Below are positions 38,552 to 47,385 of a DNA stretch of 64,000 nt, piece by piece. The position numbers and the translations under genes were made by a program. The stretch is from NCBI RefSeq assembly GCF_902153245.2, contig NZ_CABFWF030000012.1:250501-314500 (forward strand). Reading direction: 5' to 3'. The notes under the pieces were generated by a model. It was given only the letters and a program-made list of their open reading frames with translations, did not search any database and was not told where the DNA came from. The first letter of the stretch is position 1. Each line of letters starts with the position of its first letter. This DNA comes from Pseudorhizobium endolithicum. GTDB taxonomy: Bacteria; Pseudomonadota; Alphaproteobacteria; Rhizobiales; Rhizobiaceae.

Positions 38552-39724
38552 ATGGCTATCGAAGGCAAGGACGAACAGGCACGCGAGCCGCGCATCCGGC
38601 TCGGCATGGTGGGCGGCGGCGCGGGCGCCTTCATCGGTGCCGTTCACCGCATGGCAGCACGGCTGGACGACCAGTTCGAACTGGTGGCGGGTGCGCTTTC
38701 TTCCACGCCGGAAAAGGCGATGCAGTCGGGACGAGACCTGGGGCTTGATCCGGCCCGCACCTATGGCTCCTACAAGGAGATGGCGATCCGCGAGGCGCGG
38801 CTGAAGAACGGCATCGAGGCCGTATCCATCGTGACGCCGAACCATGTGCATTACGAGGCCGCCAAGGAATTCCTGCGCCGCGGCATCCATGTCATCTGCG
38901 ACAAGCCGCTGACTTCGAACCTGGCAGACGCCAAGAAGCTCAAGAAGGTGGCGGACGAGAGCGATGCGCTCTTCATCCTCACCCATAACTATACCGGCTA
39001 TCCCATGGTGCGCCAGGCGCGGGAGATGGTGCAGAACGGCGACCTCGGCACCATTCGTGTCGTCCAGGTGGAGTATCCGCAGGACTGGCTGACGGAAGCG
39101 GTCGAGCAGACCGGCGCCAAGCAGGCCGTCTGGCGCACGGACCCGGCGCAGTCCGGCGCGGGCGGCTCCACCGGCGACATCGGCACGCATGCCTATAACC
39201 TGGCCTGCTTCGTTACCGGCCTGACGCTGGAGAGCCTGGCGGCCGATCTCGACAGTTTCGTCGAGGGGCGGCGCCTCGACGACAACGCCCATGTCATGCT
39301 GCGCTTCGAAGGCGGCGCGAAAGGCATGCTCTGGTGCAGCCAGGTGGCGCCAGGCAACGAGAACGGGTTGAAGATCCGCGTCTACGGCACGAAGGGCGGG
39401 ATCGAGTGGACGCAGGCCGATCCGAACTACCTGTGGTTCACGCCCTTTGGCGAGCCGAAGCGCCTGATCACCCGCAACGGTGCAGGTGCAGGTGCTGCCG
39501 CCGCCCGCGTCAGCCGCATCCCCTCCGGCCATCCGGAAGGCTATCTGGAAGCCTTCGCGACGATCTACACGGAAGCGGCGCGCGCGATCAACGCGGCGAA
39601 GAAAGGCGCGAAGATTGACAAGGACGTCATCTATCCAACCGTCGACGACGGCGTGAAGGGTGTCGCCTTCGTCGAGGCTTGCGTCGCGTCCTCGAAGAAG
39701 AACGGCGCCTGGGTAAAGCTCTGA
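38552..39724 (+). CDS. Gfo/Idh/MocA-family oxidoreductase
   Basis: 390-residue NAD(P)-dependent sugar dehydrogenase. The N-terminal Rossmann motif is GGGAGAFIGAVHR near residue 21, the EKP-like catalytic motif is CDKPL near 118, and the substrate-binding His is in GDIGTHAYNLACF near 212. GGGAG precedes the ATG. Family members oxidise inositols, glucose derivatives or disaccharides at C3. The neighbouring isomerase/epimerase and beta-glucosidase make a route through a keto-sugar possible. Substrate unknown. Confidence 0.88.
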   Translation: MAIEGKDEQAREPRIRLGMVGGGAGAFIGAVHRMAARLDDQFELVAGALSSTPEKAMQSGRDLGLDPARTYGSYKEMAIREARLKNGIEAVSIVTPNHVHYEAAKEFLRRGIHVICDKPLTSNLADAKKLKKVADESDALFILTHNYTGYPMVRQAREMVQNGDLGTIRVVQVEYPQDWLTEAVEQTGAKQAVWRTDPAQSGAGGSTGDIGTHAYNLACFVTGLTLESLAADLDSFVEGRRLDDNAHVMLRFEGGAKGMLWCSQVAPGNENGLKIRVYGTKGGIEWTQADPNYLWFTPFGEPKRLITRNGAGAGAAAARVSRIPSGHPEGYLEAFATIYTEAARAINAAKKGAKIDKDVIYPTVDDGVKGVAFVEACVASSKKNGAWVKL

Positions 39725-39729
39725 CATCT

Positions 39730-39762
39730 GCAGCGGGGGGCGCAGTGACGTCCCCCCGCTGC
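39730..39762. terminator. Hairpin after the Gfo/Idh gene
   Basis: GCAGCGGGGGG (39730-39740) pairs perfectly with CCCCCCGCTGC (39752-39762), starting 5 bases after the stop. No T-run follows. Confidence 0.6.
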
Positions 39763-39874
39763 AACTGCAGCCCTTGTGACTTTCTGCAACGTTTCAGCTT
39801 TTGCCTGTACATCAGGGCCCGGCTTTACTAAACCGCCGCCGACAGCCTCATCTCCGTGGAATGGCGAGCCCTAC

Positions 39875-41272
39875 ATGACTAATCCCAAGACCCTTGCAGC
39901 CCGTTTCCCTGGCGACTTTACGTTCGGCGTCGCCACGGCGTCGTTCCAGATCGAAGGGGCAACGAAGGAGGACGGGCGCAAGCCCTCCATCTGGGACGCC
40001 TTCTCCAACATGCCGGGCCGGGTCTGTGGCCGTCACAACGGCGATATCGCCTGCGATCACTACCATAGGCTGGATCAGGATCTCGACCTCATCAAGGAGA
40101 TGGGCGTTTCGGCCTATCGCTTCTCCATCGCCTGGCCACGGATCATCCCCGAGGGTGTCGGGCGGGTGAACGAGAAGGGGCTCGATTTCTATGACCGGCT
40201 GGTGGATGGCTGCAAGGCGCGGGGCATCAGGACCTTCGCGACCCTCTACCATTGGGACCTGCCGCTGGCGCTCATGGGCGACGGCGGCTGGACGGCGCGC
40301 TCGACCGCCTATGCCTTCCAGCGCTATGCGAAGGTGGTGATGGCTCGCCTCGGTGACCGGCTGGATGCGGTCGCGACCTTCAACGAACCGTGGTGCTCCG
40401 TCTGGCTCAGCCACCTCTACGGAGAGCACGCGCCGGGCGAGCGCAACATGGAAGCCGCCCTTCACGCCATGCACTACACAAATCTCGCCCATGGGCTCGG
40501 CGTCGAGGCCATCCGGGACGTGAGCCCGAACGTGCCTGTCGGGCTGGTCTTGAACGCCCATTCCGTCATTGCCGCCTCCGGCAGCACGGAGGACAAGGCC
40601 GCCGCCGAACGGGCGTTCGAATTCCACAATGGGGCCTTCTTCGGCCCTGTCTTCAAGGGCGAGTATCCGCCGGTGCTTCTCGATGCGTTGGGCGGCCGCA
40701 TGCCGAAGGTTGAGGAAGGAGATCTTACCACGATCAGCGGCAAGCTCGACTGGTGGGGGCTCAACTACTACACGCCGATGCGGGTGGCCGATGATGCGGC
40801 ACGAGGCGGTGACTTCCCCTGGACGAAGGACGCGCCTCCGACAAGTGACGAGAAGACCGACATTGGCTGGGAGATCTATTCACCGGCCCTGAAGCTGCTC
40901 GTCGAAGACCTATACCGCCGTTACGACCTTCCCGAGATGTACATCACCGAGAACGGCGCGGCCTACAACATGGGCGTCGGCGAGGACGGCGAGGTGGATG
41001 ACCAGCCACGGCTCGATTACTACGCCGACCACCTGTCGGTCTGTGCCGATCTCATTGCCGACGGGTTCCCGCTGCGCGGCTACTTTGCCTGGAGCCTGAT
41101 GGACAATTTCGAATGGGCGAAGGGCTACCAGATGCGCTTCGGCCTCGTCCACGTCGACTACGAGACGCAGGTTCGAACGGTCAAGAAGAGCGGCAAGTGG
41201 TACAAGGCGCTCGCATCGGAGTTTCCGAAAGGAAGCCATCGTGCTGCCGATGCTTCAGGGACTGTTCCTTAA
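39875..41272 (+). CDS. GH1 beta-glucosidase
   Basis: 465-residue glycoside hydrolase family 1 enzyme that releases beta-linked glucose (or galactose, xylose) from glycosides. The general acid/base is E171 in TFNEP and the nucleophile is E359 in ITENG; the N-terminal family signature FTFGVATASFQIEGA is at residues 14-28. There is no signal peptide, so the enzyme is cytoplasmic and needs an importer for its substrates. The start at 39875 is chosen by comparison with family length; upstream codons lack similarity. It lies 150 bases after the Gfo/Idh gene. In S. meliloti a beta-glucosidase is also found near metNIQ. Confidence 0.93.
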   Translation: MTNPKTLAARFPGDFTFGVATASFQIEGATKEDGRKPSIWDAFSNMPGRVCGRHNGDIACDHYHRLDQDLDLIKEMGVSAYRFSIAWPRIIPEGVGRVNEKGLDFYDRLVDGCKARGIRTFATLYHWDLPLALMGDGGWTARSTAYAFQRYAKVVMARLGDRLDAVATFNEPWCSVWLSHLYGEHAPGERNMEAALHAMHYTNLAHGLGVEAIRDVSPNVPVGLVLNAHSVIAASGSTEDKAAAERAFEFHNGAFFGPVFKGEYPPVLLDALGGRMPKVEEGDLTTISGKLDWWGLNYYTPMRVADDAARGGDFPWTKDAPPTSDEKTDIGWEIYSPALKLLVEDLYRRYDLPEMYITENGAAYNMGVGEDGEVDDQPRLDYYADHLSVCADLIADGFPLRGYFAWSLMDNFEWAKGYQMRFGLVHVDYETQVRTVKKSGKWYKALASEFPKGSHRAADASGTVP

Positions 41273-41315
41273 CGACTATCGGATAGCCTGCGCCGGCTTG
41301 GAGAAGGGGAATGGC

Positions 41316-42059
41316 ATGGCGTGTGCAGGTTGCAGAGACGGTGAGGGATTTGAACTACCCTTTTCCATGGCATTTCAGCCCATCGTCGACGTGAGAGGCG
41401 GAGAGGTGTTCGCCTATGAGGCGCTGGTCCGCGGCATCAACGGCGAAGGTGCCGGCACCGTTCTTTCCGGTGTCACGGAGGCCAATCGCTACGCCTTCGA
41501 CCAGAGTTGCAGGCAGAAGGCGATCGAGCTTGCCTCCCGGCTCAGGACCGACCGGGATGCCAGCCTCTCGATCAACTTCATGCCCAATGCCGTTTATGAG
41601 CCGCGCGCCTGCATTCACCTCACGCTGGCCACCGCCTCCCGCGTTTCCTTCCCGCTGAACCGGATCATCTTCGAGTTCACGGAAGCCGAGCAGGTGGATA
41701 CCAATCATCTTCTCAACATCCTGCAAACCTACAAGGGCATGGGCTTCAGGACCGCGATCGATGATTTCGGTGCCGGTCATTCCGGGCTCAATTTGCTCGC
41801 CAAGTTCCAGCCCGATATCGTCAAGCTCGACATGGACTTGATCCGCGGTATCGATCTCGACCGCGCAAAGCGCGTCGTCGTGAAGCAAACCTTGGCGATG
41901 CTTGCAGATCTGGGCATCACGGCGGTGTGCGAGGGCATCGAGACCTCGGCGGAGATGGCAGTGCTCCGTGACCTGGGGGTAACGCTGATGCAGGGTTATC
42001 TCTTCGGTCGTCCCACCTTCGAGGCTTTCTCGCCACCGATATTCGACCTCGCAGCCTGA
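41316..42059 (+). CDS. Stand-alone EAL-domain c-di-GMP phosphodiesterase
   Basis: 247-residue protein consisting almost only of an EAL domain. Catalytic and metal-binding motifs look complete: EALVRG (EAL at 35-37), a glutamate in FEFTEAE, DDFGAGHSG, KLDMDLIRG, CEGIET and MQGYLFGRP. It should hydrolyse c-di-GMP to pGpG. An N-terminal CxxC pair (MACAGC) precedes the domain. No sensor or GGDEF domain is attached, so control would be by expression or a partner. GAGAAGGGG precedes the ATG. Its upstream codons overlap the end of the beta-glucosidase gene, but the chosen start lies 43 bases after that stop. Confidence 0.88.
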   Translation: MACAGCRDGEGFELPFSMAFQPIVDVRGGEVFAYEALVRGINGEGAGTVLSGVTEANRYAFDQSCRQKAIELASRLRTDRDASLSINFMPNAVYEPRACIHLTLATASRVSFPLNRIIFEFTEAEQVDTNHLLNILQTYKGMGFRTAIDDFGAGHSGLNLLAKFQPDIVKLDMDLIRGIDLDRAKRVVVKQTLAMLADLGITAVCEGIETSAEMAVLRDLGVTLMQGYLFGRPTFEAFSPPIFDLAA

Positions 42060-42324
42060 GGCGGCGGCACGGTTATTTCCCTTTTCGCACTATAACTGGA
42101 AAGCCATGCCTCGGTCCGGCTGGTGGTGCAGTGCGATAAGCATGAGGCGAGCAGTCATGCCGCAGCAGGCAAGGGTTTGATCAGGTGAATGCAAAGATGC
42201 TAGAGCGGTGCCAAACCGTCCGAATGTGTATGCGGAGCTGACGTTCCGGCACTCGTTTGTCTTTTCCGCTTGTGCGGCATTCACCACAGAGAAGTTGATG
42301 ACCTACCTGCCCATATCCCGTGAA

Positions 42325-42339
42325 GCCTCCCTGCGAGGC
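42325..42339 (+). promoter_or_regulatory. Hairpin covering the metN ribosome binding site
   Basis: GCCTC (42325-42329) can pair with GAGGC (42335-42339), which holds the GAGG Shine-Dalgarno site 6 bases before the metN ATG. The stem is only 5 bp. The 285-base gap before metN shows no recognisable SAM-I or SAM-II riboswitch. Confidence 0.3.
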
Positions 42340-42344
42340 CTCCG

Positions 42345-43427
42345 ATGAACCGCGTCGATACCCATCAGTCTCCCGCCGCAGTCCCCATGGTCACGTTCGA
42401 GGACGTCACCAAGCGCTTCGGCGGAACCGGGAACCAGCCGGCGTTCACCGCGCTCGACGGCGTCGATCTGGTCGTTCCTCGCGGCGCGATCAGCGGCATC
42501 ATCGGCCGCTCGGGTGCGGGCAAATCGACGCTTATCCGCTTGGTCAACGGGCTTGAAAAGGCCACTTCCGGCCGCGTCGTCGTCGATGGCGTCGAAGTGG
42601 GCGGCCTTCCGGAAACGGGTCTGCGCGACCTCCGCCGCCAGGTCGGCATGATCTTCCAGCACTTCAATCTTCTCTCGTCGCGTACGGCGTTCGACAACGT
42701 GGCACTGCCGCTCGAGATCGCCGGCATGGACCGCAAAGCGATCCGCGATCGCGTCGCTCCGCTGCTCGAACTCGTCGGGCTGGGCGACAAGTCCGGCCGC
42801 TATCCGGCCGAGCTTTCCGGCGGGCAAAAGCAGCGCATCGGAATTGCCCGGGCGCTCGCGACGGAGCCCAAGCTCCTGCTGTCGGACGAGGCGACGTCGG
42901 CACTCGACCCGGAAACCACCCAGTCCATCCTCGAGCTCCTCAAGACGATCAACCGCGACCTCGGCCTCACCGTGCTCCTCATCACCCATGAGATGGAAGT
43001 GGTGAAGACGATCGCCTCGCAGGTCGCCGTGATCGACAAGGGGAAGATCGTCGAGAACGGCCGGACCTTCGACATCTTCACGGCGCCCAAGCACGAGACG
43101 ACGCAGTCGCTCCTGTCGGCTGCGATCGGTGCGAAACTGCCGGAATGGATTCGCCCGGAACCGAAGACCGAGCCGGCGCCAGGCGATCGGGCGCTGGTGC
43201 GGTTGATCTTCTTCGGCGAGACCGCCTTCCAGCCGCTGACGGCGCGCCTGGTCGCCGAGATCGGGCCCGACGTCAACATCCTGGCGGGCGCGATCGACGA
43301 GATTGCCGGCGAACCCTATGGCTCGCTGGTTGTTTCCTATCCTGCCGACCCGGATACGCTTCAACGGGCCAGCAGGTTCTATCAGCAGACCGGACTTACC
43401 ACGGAGGTGCTCGGCTATGGCGCCTGA
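42345..43427 (+). CDS. metN: Methionine ABC transporter ATP-binding protein
   Basis: 360-residue ATPase of the D/L-methionine importer. Walker A is GRSGAGKST near residue 55, signature [16 protein letters not shown] near 155 and Walker [16 protein letters not shown] near 181. A C-terminal NIL domain (about 280-355), which binds methionine and inhibits transport when the pool is full, is present. It overlaps metI by 11 bases and is first gene of metNIQ. Confidence 0.95.
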   Translation: MNRVDTHQSPAAVPMVTFEDVTKRFGGTGNQPAFTALDGVDLVVPRGAISGIIGRSGAGKSTLIRLVNGLEKATSGRVVVDGVEVGGLPETGLRDLRRQVGMIFQHFNLLSSRTAFDNVALPLEIAGMDRKAIRDRVAPLLELVGLGDKSGRYPAELSGGQKQRIGIARALATEPKLLLSDEATSALDPETTQSILELLKTINRDLGLTVLLITHEMEVVKTIASQVAVIDKGKIVENGRTFDIFTAPKHETTQSLLSAAIGAKLPEWIRPEPKTEPAPGDRALVRLIFFGETAFQPLTARLVAEIGPDVNILAGAIDEIAGEPYGSLVVSYPADPDTLQRASRFYQQTGLTTEVLGYGA

Positions 43428-44085
43428 CATGCTCATCTCTCTTCTGTGGAAGGCGCTGCTGCAGACCGCGCACATGGTGTTCGTCTCCGGCATCGTCGGG
43501 ACGTTGATCGGGCTTCCGATCGGCGTGTTCCTTGCGACGAGCAACCGCGGCGAGCTCTTTCCGGCGCCGACCCTCAACAAGGTGGTGGGCGCCATCGTCA
43601 ATGCGACGCGCTCCACGCCCTTCATCATCCTGGTGGTCGCGATCATCCCCTTCACCCGGATGATCGCCGGCACCTCCATCGGTACGACCGCAGCGATCGT
43701 GCCGCTGACCATCGCGACGATCCCCTTCATCGCGCGCCTGATCGAATCCTCGATCCGGGAGGTCGACAGGGGCCTGATCGAAGCGGCCCGCGCCATGGGT
43801 GCGACGCCGATCCAGATCGTGTCGAAGGTGCTGTTGCCGGAAGCGCTGCCGAGCATCGTGCTTGCGCTCACCCTGACCCTCGTCAGCCTCGTCGGCTACT
43901 CCGCCATGGTGGGGGCCGTAGGCGGCGGCGGTCTCGGGGATCTCGGCATCCGCTACGGCTATCAGCGCTTCATGCCCGAGGTCATGCTGGCCGTGGTCGT
44001 GGTGCTGATCGTCGTCGTCCAGGCGATCCAGAGCGCCGGCGACATGCTCGCCCGCCGCTTCGACAAGCGCACCCGCAAGAACTGA
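43417..44085 (+). CDS. metI: Methionine ABC transporter permease
   Basis: 222-residue inner-membrane permease with five hydrophobic segments. The EAA loop is [24 protein letters not shown] near residue 130. ATG 43417 follows ACGGAGG and overlaps the end of metN; a second in-frame ATG at 43429 would start 12 bases later. The arrangement metN-metI-metQ is standard. Confidence 0.95.
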   Translation: MAPDMLISLLWKALLQTAHMVFVSGIVGTLIGLPIGVFLATSNRGELFPAPTLNKVVGAIVNATRSTPFIILVVAIIPFTRMIAGTSIGTTAAIVPLTIATIPFIARLIESSIREVDRGLIEAARAMGATPIQIVSKVLLPEALPSIVLALTLTLVSLVGYSAMVGAVGGGGLGDLGIRYGYQRFMPEVMLAVVVVLIVVVQAIQSAGDMLARRFDKRTRKN

Positions 44086-44110
44086 TAACCTCTTCCCAAG
44101 CCAAGGAGTC

Positions 44111-44896
44111 ATGAAGATGAAGAAACTCACTCTCCTCGCCGCATTCGCGGCAGCCCTTTCCGCCGGCACGGCCCTTGCCGAAGACATCAAGGTCGGCGTT
44201 TCCGTCGGCGAACACGCCGAAATCATGGAAAAGGTCAAGGAAGTTGCGGCCGAGAAGGGCCTGAACATCGATATCGTCGAATTCTCGGACTATGTCGTTC
44301 CGAACCAGGCGCTCAACGATGGCGACCTCAACGCCAACTCCTTCCAGCACCAGCCCTATCTGGACAACCAGATCGCCGATCGCGGCTTCAAGATCGAGAG
44401 CGTCGCGAAGACCATCACCACCCCGATGGGCGTCTACTCCAAGAAGGTAAAGAACCTCGACGAACTGGAAGACGGCGCAACCGTCGGCATCCCGAACGAT
44501 CCGACCAATGGCGGTCGCGCGCTCCTCGTCCTCCAGGCGCACGGGCTGATCAAGGTCAATCCGGAAGCTGGCCTCAAGGCCACCCCGGCTGACGTGACCG
44601 AGAACCCGAAGAACATCCAGTTCGCGGAACTCGATGCAGCCCAGCTGCCGCGCTCGCTGGACGACACGGCTGCCTCGGTCATCAACACCAACTACGCGCT
44701 GGACGCCGGCCTGAACCCCAATACCGAATCCATCGCCATCGAAGGCAAGGAAAGCCCCTATGCGAACGTCATCGCCGTTCGCACCGAAGATAAGAATGCT
44801 CCGTGGGTACAGACACTCGTCGACGCCTACCACGACGAAAGCATTAAGTCCTTCATCAACGAGCGCTATCAGGGCGCGGTCATTCCGTCCTGGTAA
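44111..44896 (+). CDS. metQ: Methionine-binding periplasmic protein
   Basis: 261-residue NLPA/MetQ-family binding protein with a signal peptide (KLTLLAAFAAALSAGTALA, cleavage near residue 23). There is no lipobox cysteine, so unlike E. coli MetQ it is a soluble periplasmic protein. Typical blocks are FSDYVVPNQALNDGDLNANSFQHQPYL and GATVGIPNDPTNGGRAL. AAGGAG precedes the ATG. It delivers methionine to MetNI and is followed by a terminator hairpin. Confidence 0.94.
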   Translation: MKMKKLTLLAAFAAALSAGTALAEDIKVGVSVGEHAEIMEKVKEVAAEKGLNIDIVEFSDYVVPNQALNDGDLNANSFQHQPYLDNQIADRGFKIESVAKTITTPMGVYSKKVKNLDELEDGATVGIPNDPTNGGRALLVLQAHGLIKVNPEAGLKATPADVTENPKNIQFAELDAAQLPRSLDDTAASVINTNYALDAGLNPNTESIAIEGKESPYANVIAVRTEDKNAPWVQTLVDAYHDESIKSFINERYQGAVIPSW

Positions 44897-44907
44897 GCCT
44901 TTGAGTA

Positions 44908-44941
44908 TGCCTCTCCCTTCGGGTGAACGGAGGGAGAGGCA
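44908..44941 (+). terminator. Terminator-like hairpin after metQ
   Basis: TGCCTCTCCCT (44908-44918) pairs perfectly with AGGGAGAGGCA (44931-44941), 12 bases after the metQ stop. The following bases (TTGGAATT) are only weakly T-rich. Confidence 0.65.
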
Positions 44942-45006
44942 TTGGAATTCCGTGACGCCGACGATATATTCTCGAAGAGAATAGCAACGCGTGGCGGAGA
45001 GCCTAG

Positions 45007-45249
45007 ATGAAACACTCGTCCATCATCGTTCGAGCGCTCTGGGATGAGGAAGCAGAAGTCTGGGTGGCGTCCAGCAAGGACATAGATGGCCTTTCTGTTG
45101 AAGCCGAGACGTTCGAGAGACTGGAGAAGAAGGTCGTCTTGGCAATCGGCGACCTGCTCGAACTGAACGGACAGGCGTTCGACCTGCCCGAAATTCCGGT
45201 TCACATCATGTCCGAGCATTTGGCCAAAGTGCCGAATCCACGGTACTAA
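45007..45249 (+). CDS. DUF1902 HicB-like antitoxin
   Basis: 80-residue protein of the DUF1902 family, a small HicB-like fold. The pattern VRALWDEEAEVWVASSKDIDGLSVEAET resembles the partial RNase-H-like core of HicB antitoxins. No separate DNA-binding domain is visible at this length. It is followed directly by a frame coding for a HicA-like protein, which supports an antitoxin role. GGAG stands 9 bases before the ATG. Confidence 0.75.
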   Translation: MKHSSIIVRALWDEEAEVWVASSKDIDGLSVEAETFERLEKKVVLAIGDLLELNGQAFDLPEIPVHIMSEHLAKVPNPRY

Positions 45250-45253
45250 AACC

Positions 45254-45448
45254 CTGGGCGGCTATCTGCGCCAACTGAAGGAACTTCTGACGGCGGCAGG
45301 TTGCAGGTTCGTGCGGGCGGGTAAGGGCGATCACGAGATCTGGTTCAGCCCTATCACCAATTGCCACTTCACGGTGGATCATGGCGTCAAGTCACGCCAC
45401 ACGGCGAATGAAACCCTGAAGCAGGCGGGGCTGCCAAAGGCTTTCTAG
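45254..45448 (+). pseudogene. HicA-like toxin frame lacking a canonical start codon
   Basis: From 45254 to the TAG at 45446 one frame codes for about 64 residues resembling HicA mRNA interferases: YLRQLKELLTAAGCRFVRAG, then GDHEIWF with the catalytic-type histidine, and SRHTANETLKQAGLPKAF at the end. The frame is open back to 45167 but holds no ATG, GTG or TTG before the domain; only ATT 45218, ATC 45236 and CTG 45254 could serve. The antitoxin stop (TAA 45247) is in another frame. Either the toxin is silenced, or it is made by a rare start or by frameshifting from the antitoxin gene. Confidence 0.6.
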
Positions 45449-45455
45449 CCGACGA

Positions 45456-46397
45456 TCAGCTTCCGATGTGCTTCTGCCCGCGCTGCCTTGCCAGCGCGAT
45501 CTGACGCTGCCGCTGGCGGTAGCGTTCCCGATCTTCGTCGGTGCGCGTTTCGTAGCAATGGCTGCAGGAAACGCCTTCCTCATAGTAGGGCGAGTTCACT
45601 TCTTCCGCGGTGGTCGGGTTGCGGCAGGCGTGGCAGAGCCGGTGCGGCCCTTGCTTCAGCCCATGCTCCACGGAGACCCGCTCATCGAAGACGAAGCAGG
45701 CACCTTCCCAAAGGCTTTCCTCCGCGGGCACCTCCTCGAGATATTTTAGGATGCCGCCCTTGAGATGGTAGACTTCCTCGAAGCCCCGCTCCTTCATGAA
45801 GGCCGTGGCCTTTTCGCAGCGGATGCCGCCGGTGCAGTACATGGCGATCTTCGGCTTGTTGTGCAGGCCGGTATTGTTCTTCACCCAGTCGGGGAATTCC
45901 CGGAAGGTCTTCGTCTTCGGATCGACCGCGCCCTTGAAGATGCCGATCGCCGTCTCGTAGTCGTTGCGAGTGTCGATGAGGATCGTGTCCGGATCGGAGA
46001 TCAGCGCGTTCCAGTCCTTCGGATCGACATAGGTGCCGACGATCTTGTTGGGGTCGATGTCCTCGACTCCCATGGTGACGATCTCCTTCTTCAGCCGGAC
46101 CTTCATGCGCAGGAAGGGCATCTTGGAGGCGCGGCTTTCCTTGTGCTCCAGCTTTGTGAATTCGGGCTGGGCGCGGAGGAAGGAAAGAAGTTCGCCGATG
46201 GCGGCATCTGTACCGGCCACGGTGCCGTTGATCCCCTCGCGGGCGATCAGCAGTGTTCCCTTGATGCCCCGCTCGTCGCAGAAATTCTGCAACGGGGCAC
46301 GGAAGGCCTCGTAGCGCGGGAAGGTCGCGAAATGATAGAGCGCGGCCACGCAATAGGTGCCGGCGGCCGGCGTTTCGATAGCGGTATTGTCGGTCAT
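45456..46397 (-). CDS. trhO: tRNA uridine(34) hydroxylase TrhO (YceA, rhodanese family)
   Basis: 313-residue protein with an N-terminal acylphosphatase-like domain, a rhodanese domain with the catalytic cysteine C188 in [11 protein letters not shown], and a C-terminal region with several cysteines (CHACRNP, CSHCYE) followed by a basic Arg/Gln-rich tail. TrhO makes 5-hydroxyuridine at the wobble position of tRNA using molecular oxygen. It converges with the HicA-like frame, 7 bases apart. Confidence 0.9.
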   Translation of the reverse strand: MTDNTAIETPAAGTYCVAALYHFATFPRYEAFRAPLQNFCDERGIKGTLLIAREGINGTVAGTDAAIGELLSFLRAQPEFTKLEHKESRASKMPFLRMKVRLKKEIVTMGVEDIDPNKIVGTYVDPKDWNALISDPDTILIDTRNDYETAIGIFKGAVDPKTKTFREFPDWVKNNTGLHNKPKIAMYCTGGIRCEKATAFMKERGFEEVYHLKGGILKYLEEVPAEESLWEGACFVFDERVSVEHGLKQGPHRLCHACRNPTTAEEVNSPYYEEGVSCSHCYETRTDEDRERYRQRQRQIALARQRGQKHIGS

Positions 46398-46470
46398 GGC
46401 GGGGAAATACTACCAGACGGGCGGCCGCGCAACGCGCTTTCTGCCGCTGCCCGGGTCCTCTGCCGTCCGG

Positions 46471-47385
46471 CTACCTGCGCGAGGCCGCCTCCTGCCACAG
46501 AAGCGCAATGCGTGCCGCCTCCGTGTCGGCGTCGTCGGCGAACACCAGCTTGGCCTGTTCGATTGCCCGCTGCCGCAGGTCCTGCTGGCGGGCGATGATC
46601 GCGCCGATCAGCCGCGCCAGCGTTTCGCTGTCGCCGAACAGGTCCGGGTTCTCGTTCACCACCTGCGTCAGCACCGAAAGGTCATGCTCGTGGCCCAGCA
46701 GATCCACCAGCGCCTTTGCCTCCTTCTGCTTGGCCCGCATGGCCGAGGGCCAGAGGTCCGACAGTAGCGACAGGTGCATCCAGTAGGTCTGGGTGACCTT
46801 GCGCAGATCGTGGAAGGCTTCCGTATCGCCGCCTTCCTCGCAGGCGACGAGATCGGCTGCGGCGCGCGCCAAGTGCTTGCGCCAGGCCTTGGACAGACGA
46901 CGCGCTGTCTTGCGAGGGCTGTCGTCCAGGTCCAGTTCGTCCAGCGCATCGATCGCCTCGCGGCAGGTGCGAACGGCGGCGGCGATCTTCCGGATGAGGT
47001 CGGTTTCCTCCGAGGCGATGCGGTCGCGCCGTTCGATCAGCGCCTTGGAGGCGAAGGCGAGCGCCGAGATTTCCTCCGGTGACGTCGCCTCCGAGGCGAG
47101 GTAGTCGACCGTTTCGACCAGCGCCGTCGCATCCCGGACCGCCGAGAGCGTTCGCGCCATGTCGCGGATGCGCTCGTTCTCGCGCTGCCGGAACTCCTTG
47201 GCATCCAGCTGGATCAGGCGGTAAAGGGCGCGGACGCGCTTGAACTTCTTGCGCGCGTCGTGGATCGCCTCGTGCGGCCCGTTCGGCTGGCCCTCCAGGA
47301 AATGGATCGCCTGCTCCAACTGCCGCCGCGCGACCGAGCGGAACTCTGCGGTGAACGCACGGTCAGGCCGGATGCGAAAGGCCAT
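46471..47385 (-). CDS. CHAD-domain protein
   Basis: 304-residue all-helical protein with a CHAD domain (conserved histidine alpha-helical domain). Conserved motifs are AIHDARKKFKRVRALYRL near residue 38 and FHDLRKVTQTYWMHLSLL near 200, each with the basic/histidine helices that bind polyphosphate. It starts within the last 23 bases of the CYTH gene. In other bacteria CHAD and CYTH are fused in one inorganic triphosphatase-like protein; here they are two coupled genes. Confidence 0.88.
   Translation of the reverse strand: MAFRIRPDRAFTAEFRSVARRQLEQAIHFLEGQPNGPHEAIHDARKKFKRVRALYRLIQLDAKEFRQRENERIRDMARTLSAVRDATALVETVDYLASEATSPEEISALAFASKALIERRDRIASEETDLIRKIAAAVRTCREAIDALDELDLDDSPRKTARRLSKAWRKHLARAAADLVACEEGGDTEAFHDLRKVTQTYWMHLSLLSDLWPSAMRAKQKEAKALVDLLGHEHDLSVLTQVVNENPDLFGDSETLARLIGAIIARQQDLRQRAIEQAKLVFADDADTEAARIALLWQEAASRR

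Noticed and set aside
42090-42287. 65-codon minus-strand frame before metN
   Set aside because: No ribosome site, Cys/Ala-rich and no recognisable pattern.
42060-42344. SAM-type riboswitch before metNIQ
   Set aside because: The conserved SAM-II core and the SAM-I K-turn and junction sequences are not recognisable in this gap.
42303-43871. Minus-strand frame of 522 codons opposite metN and metI
   Set aside because: It crosses two certain genes and their junction; no family resemblance.
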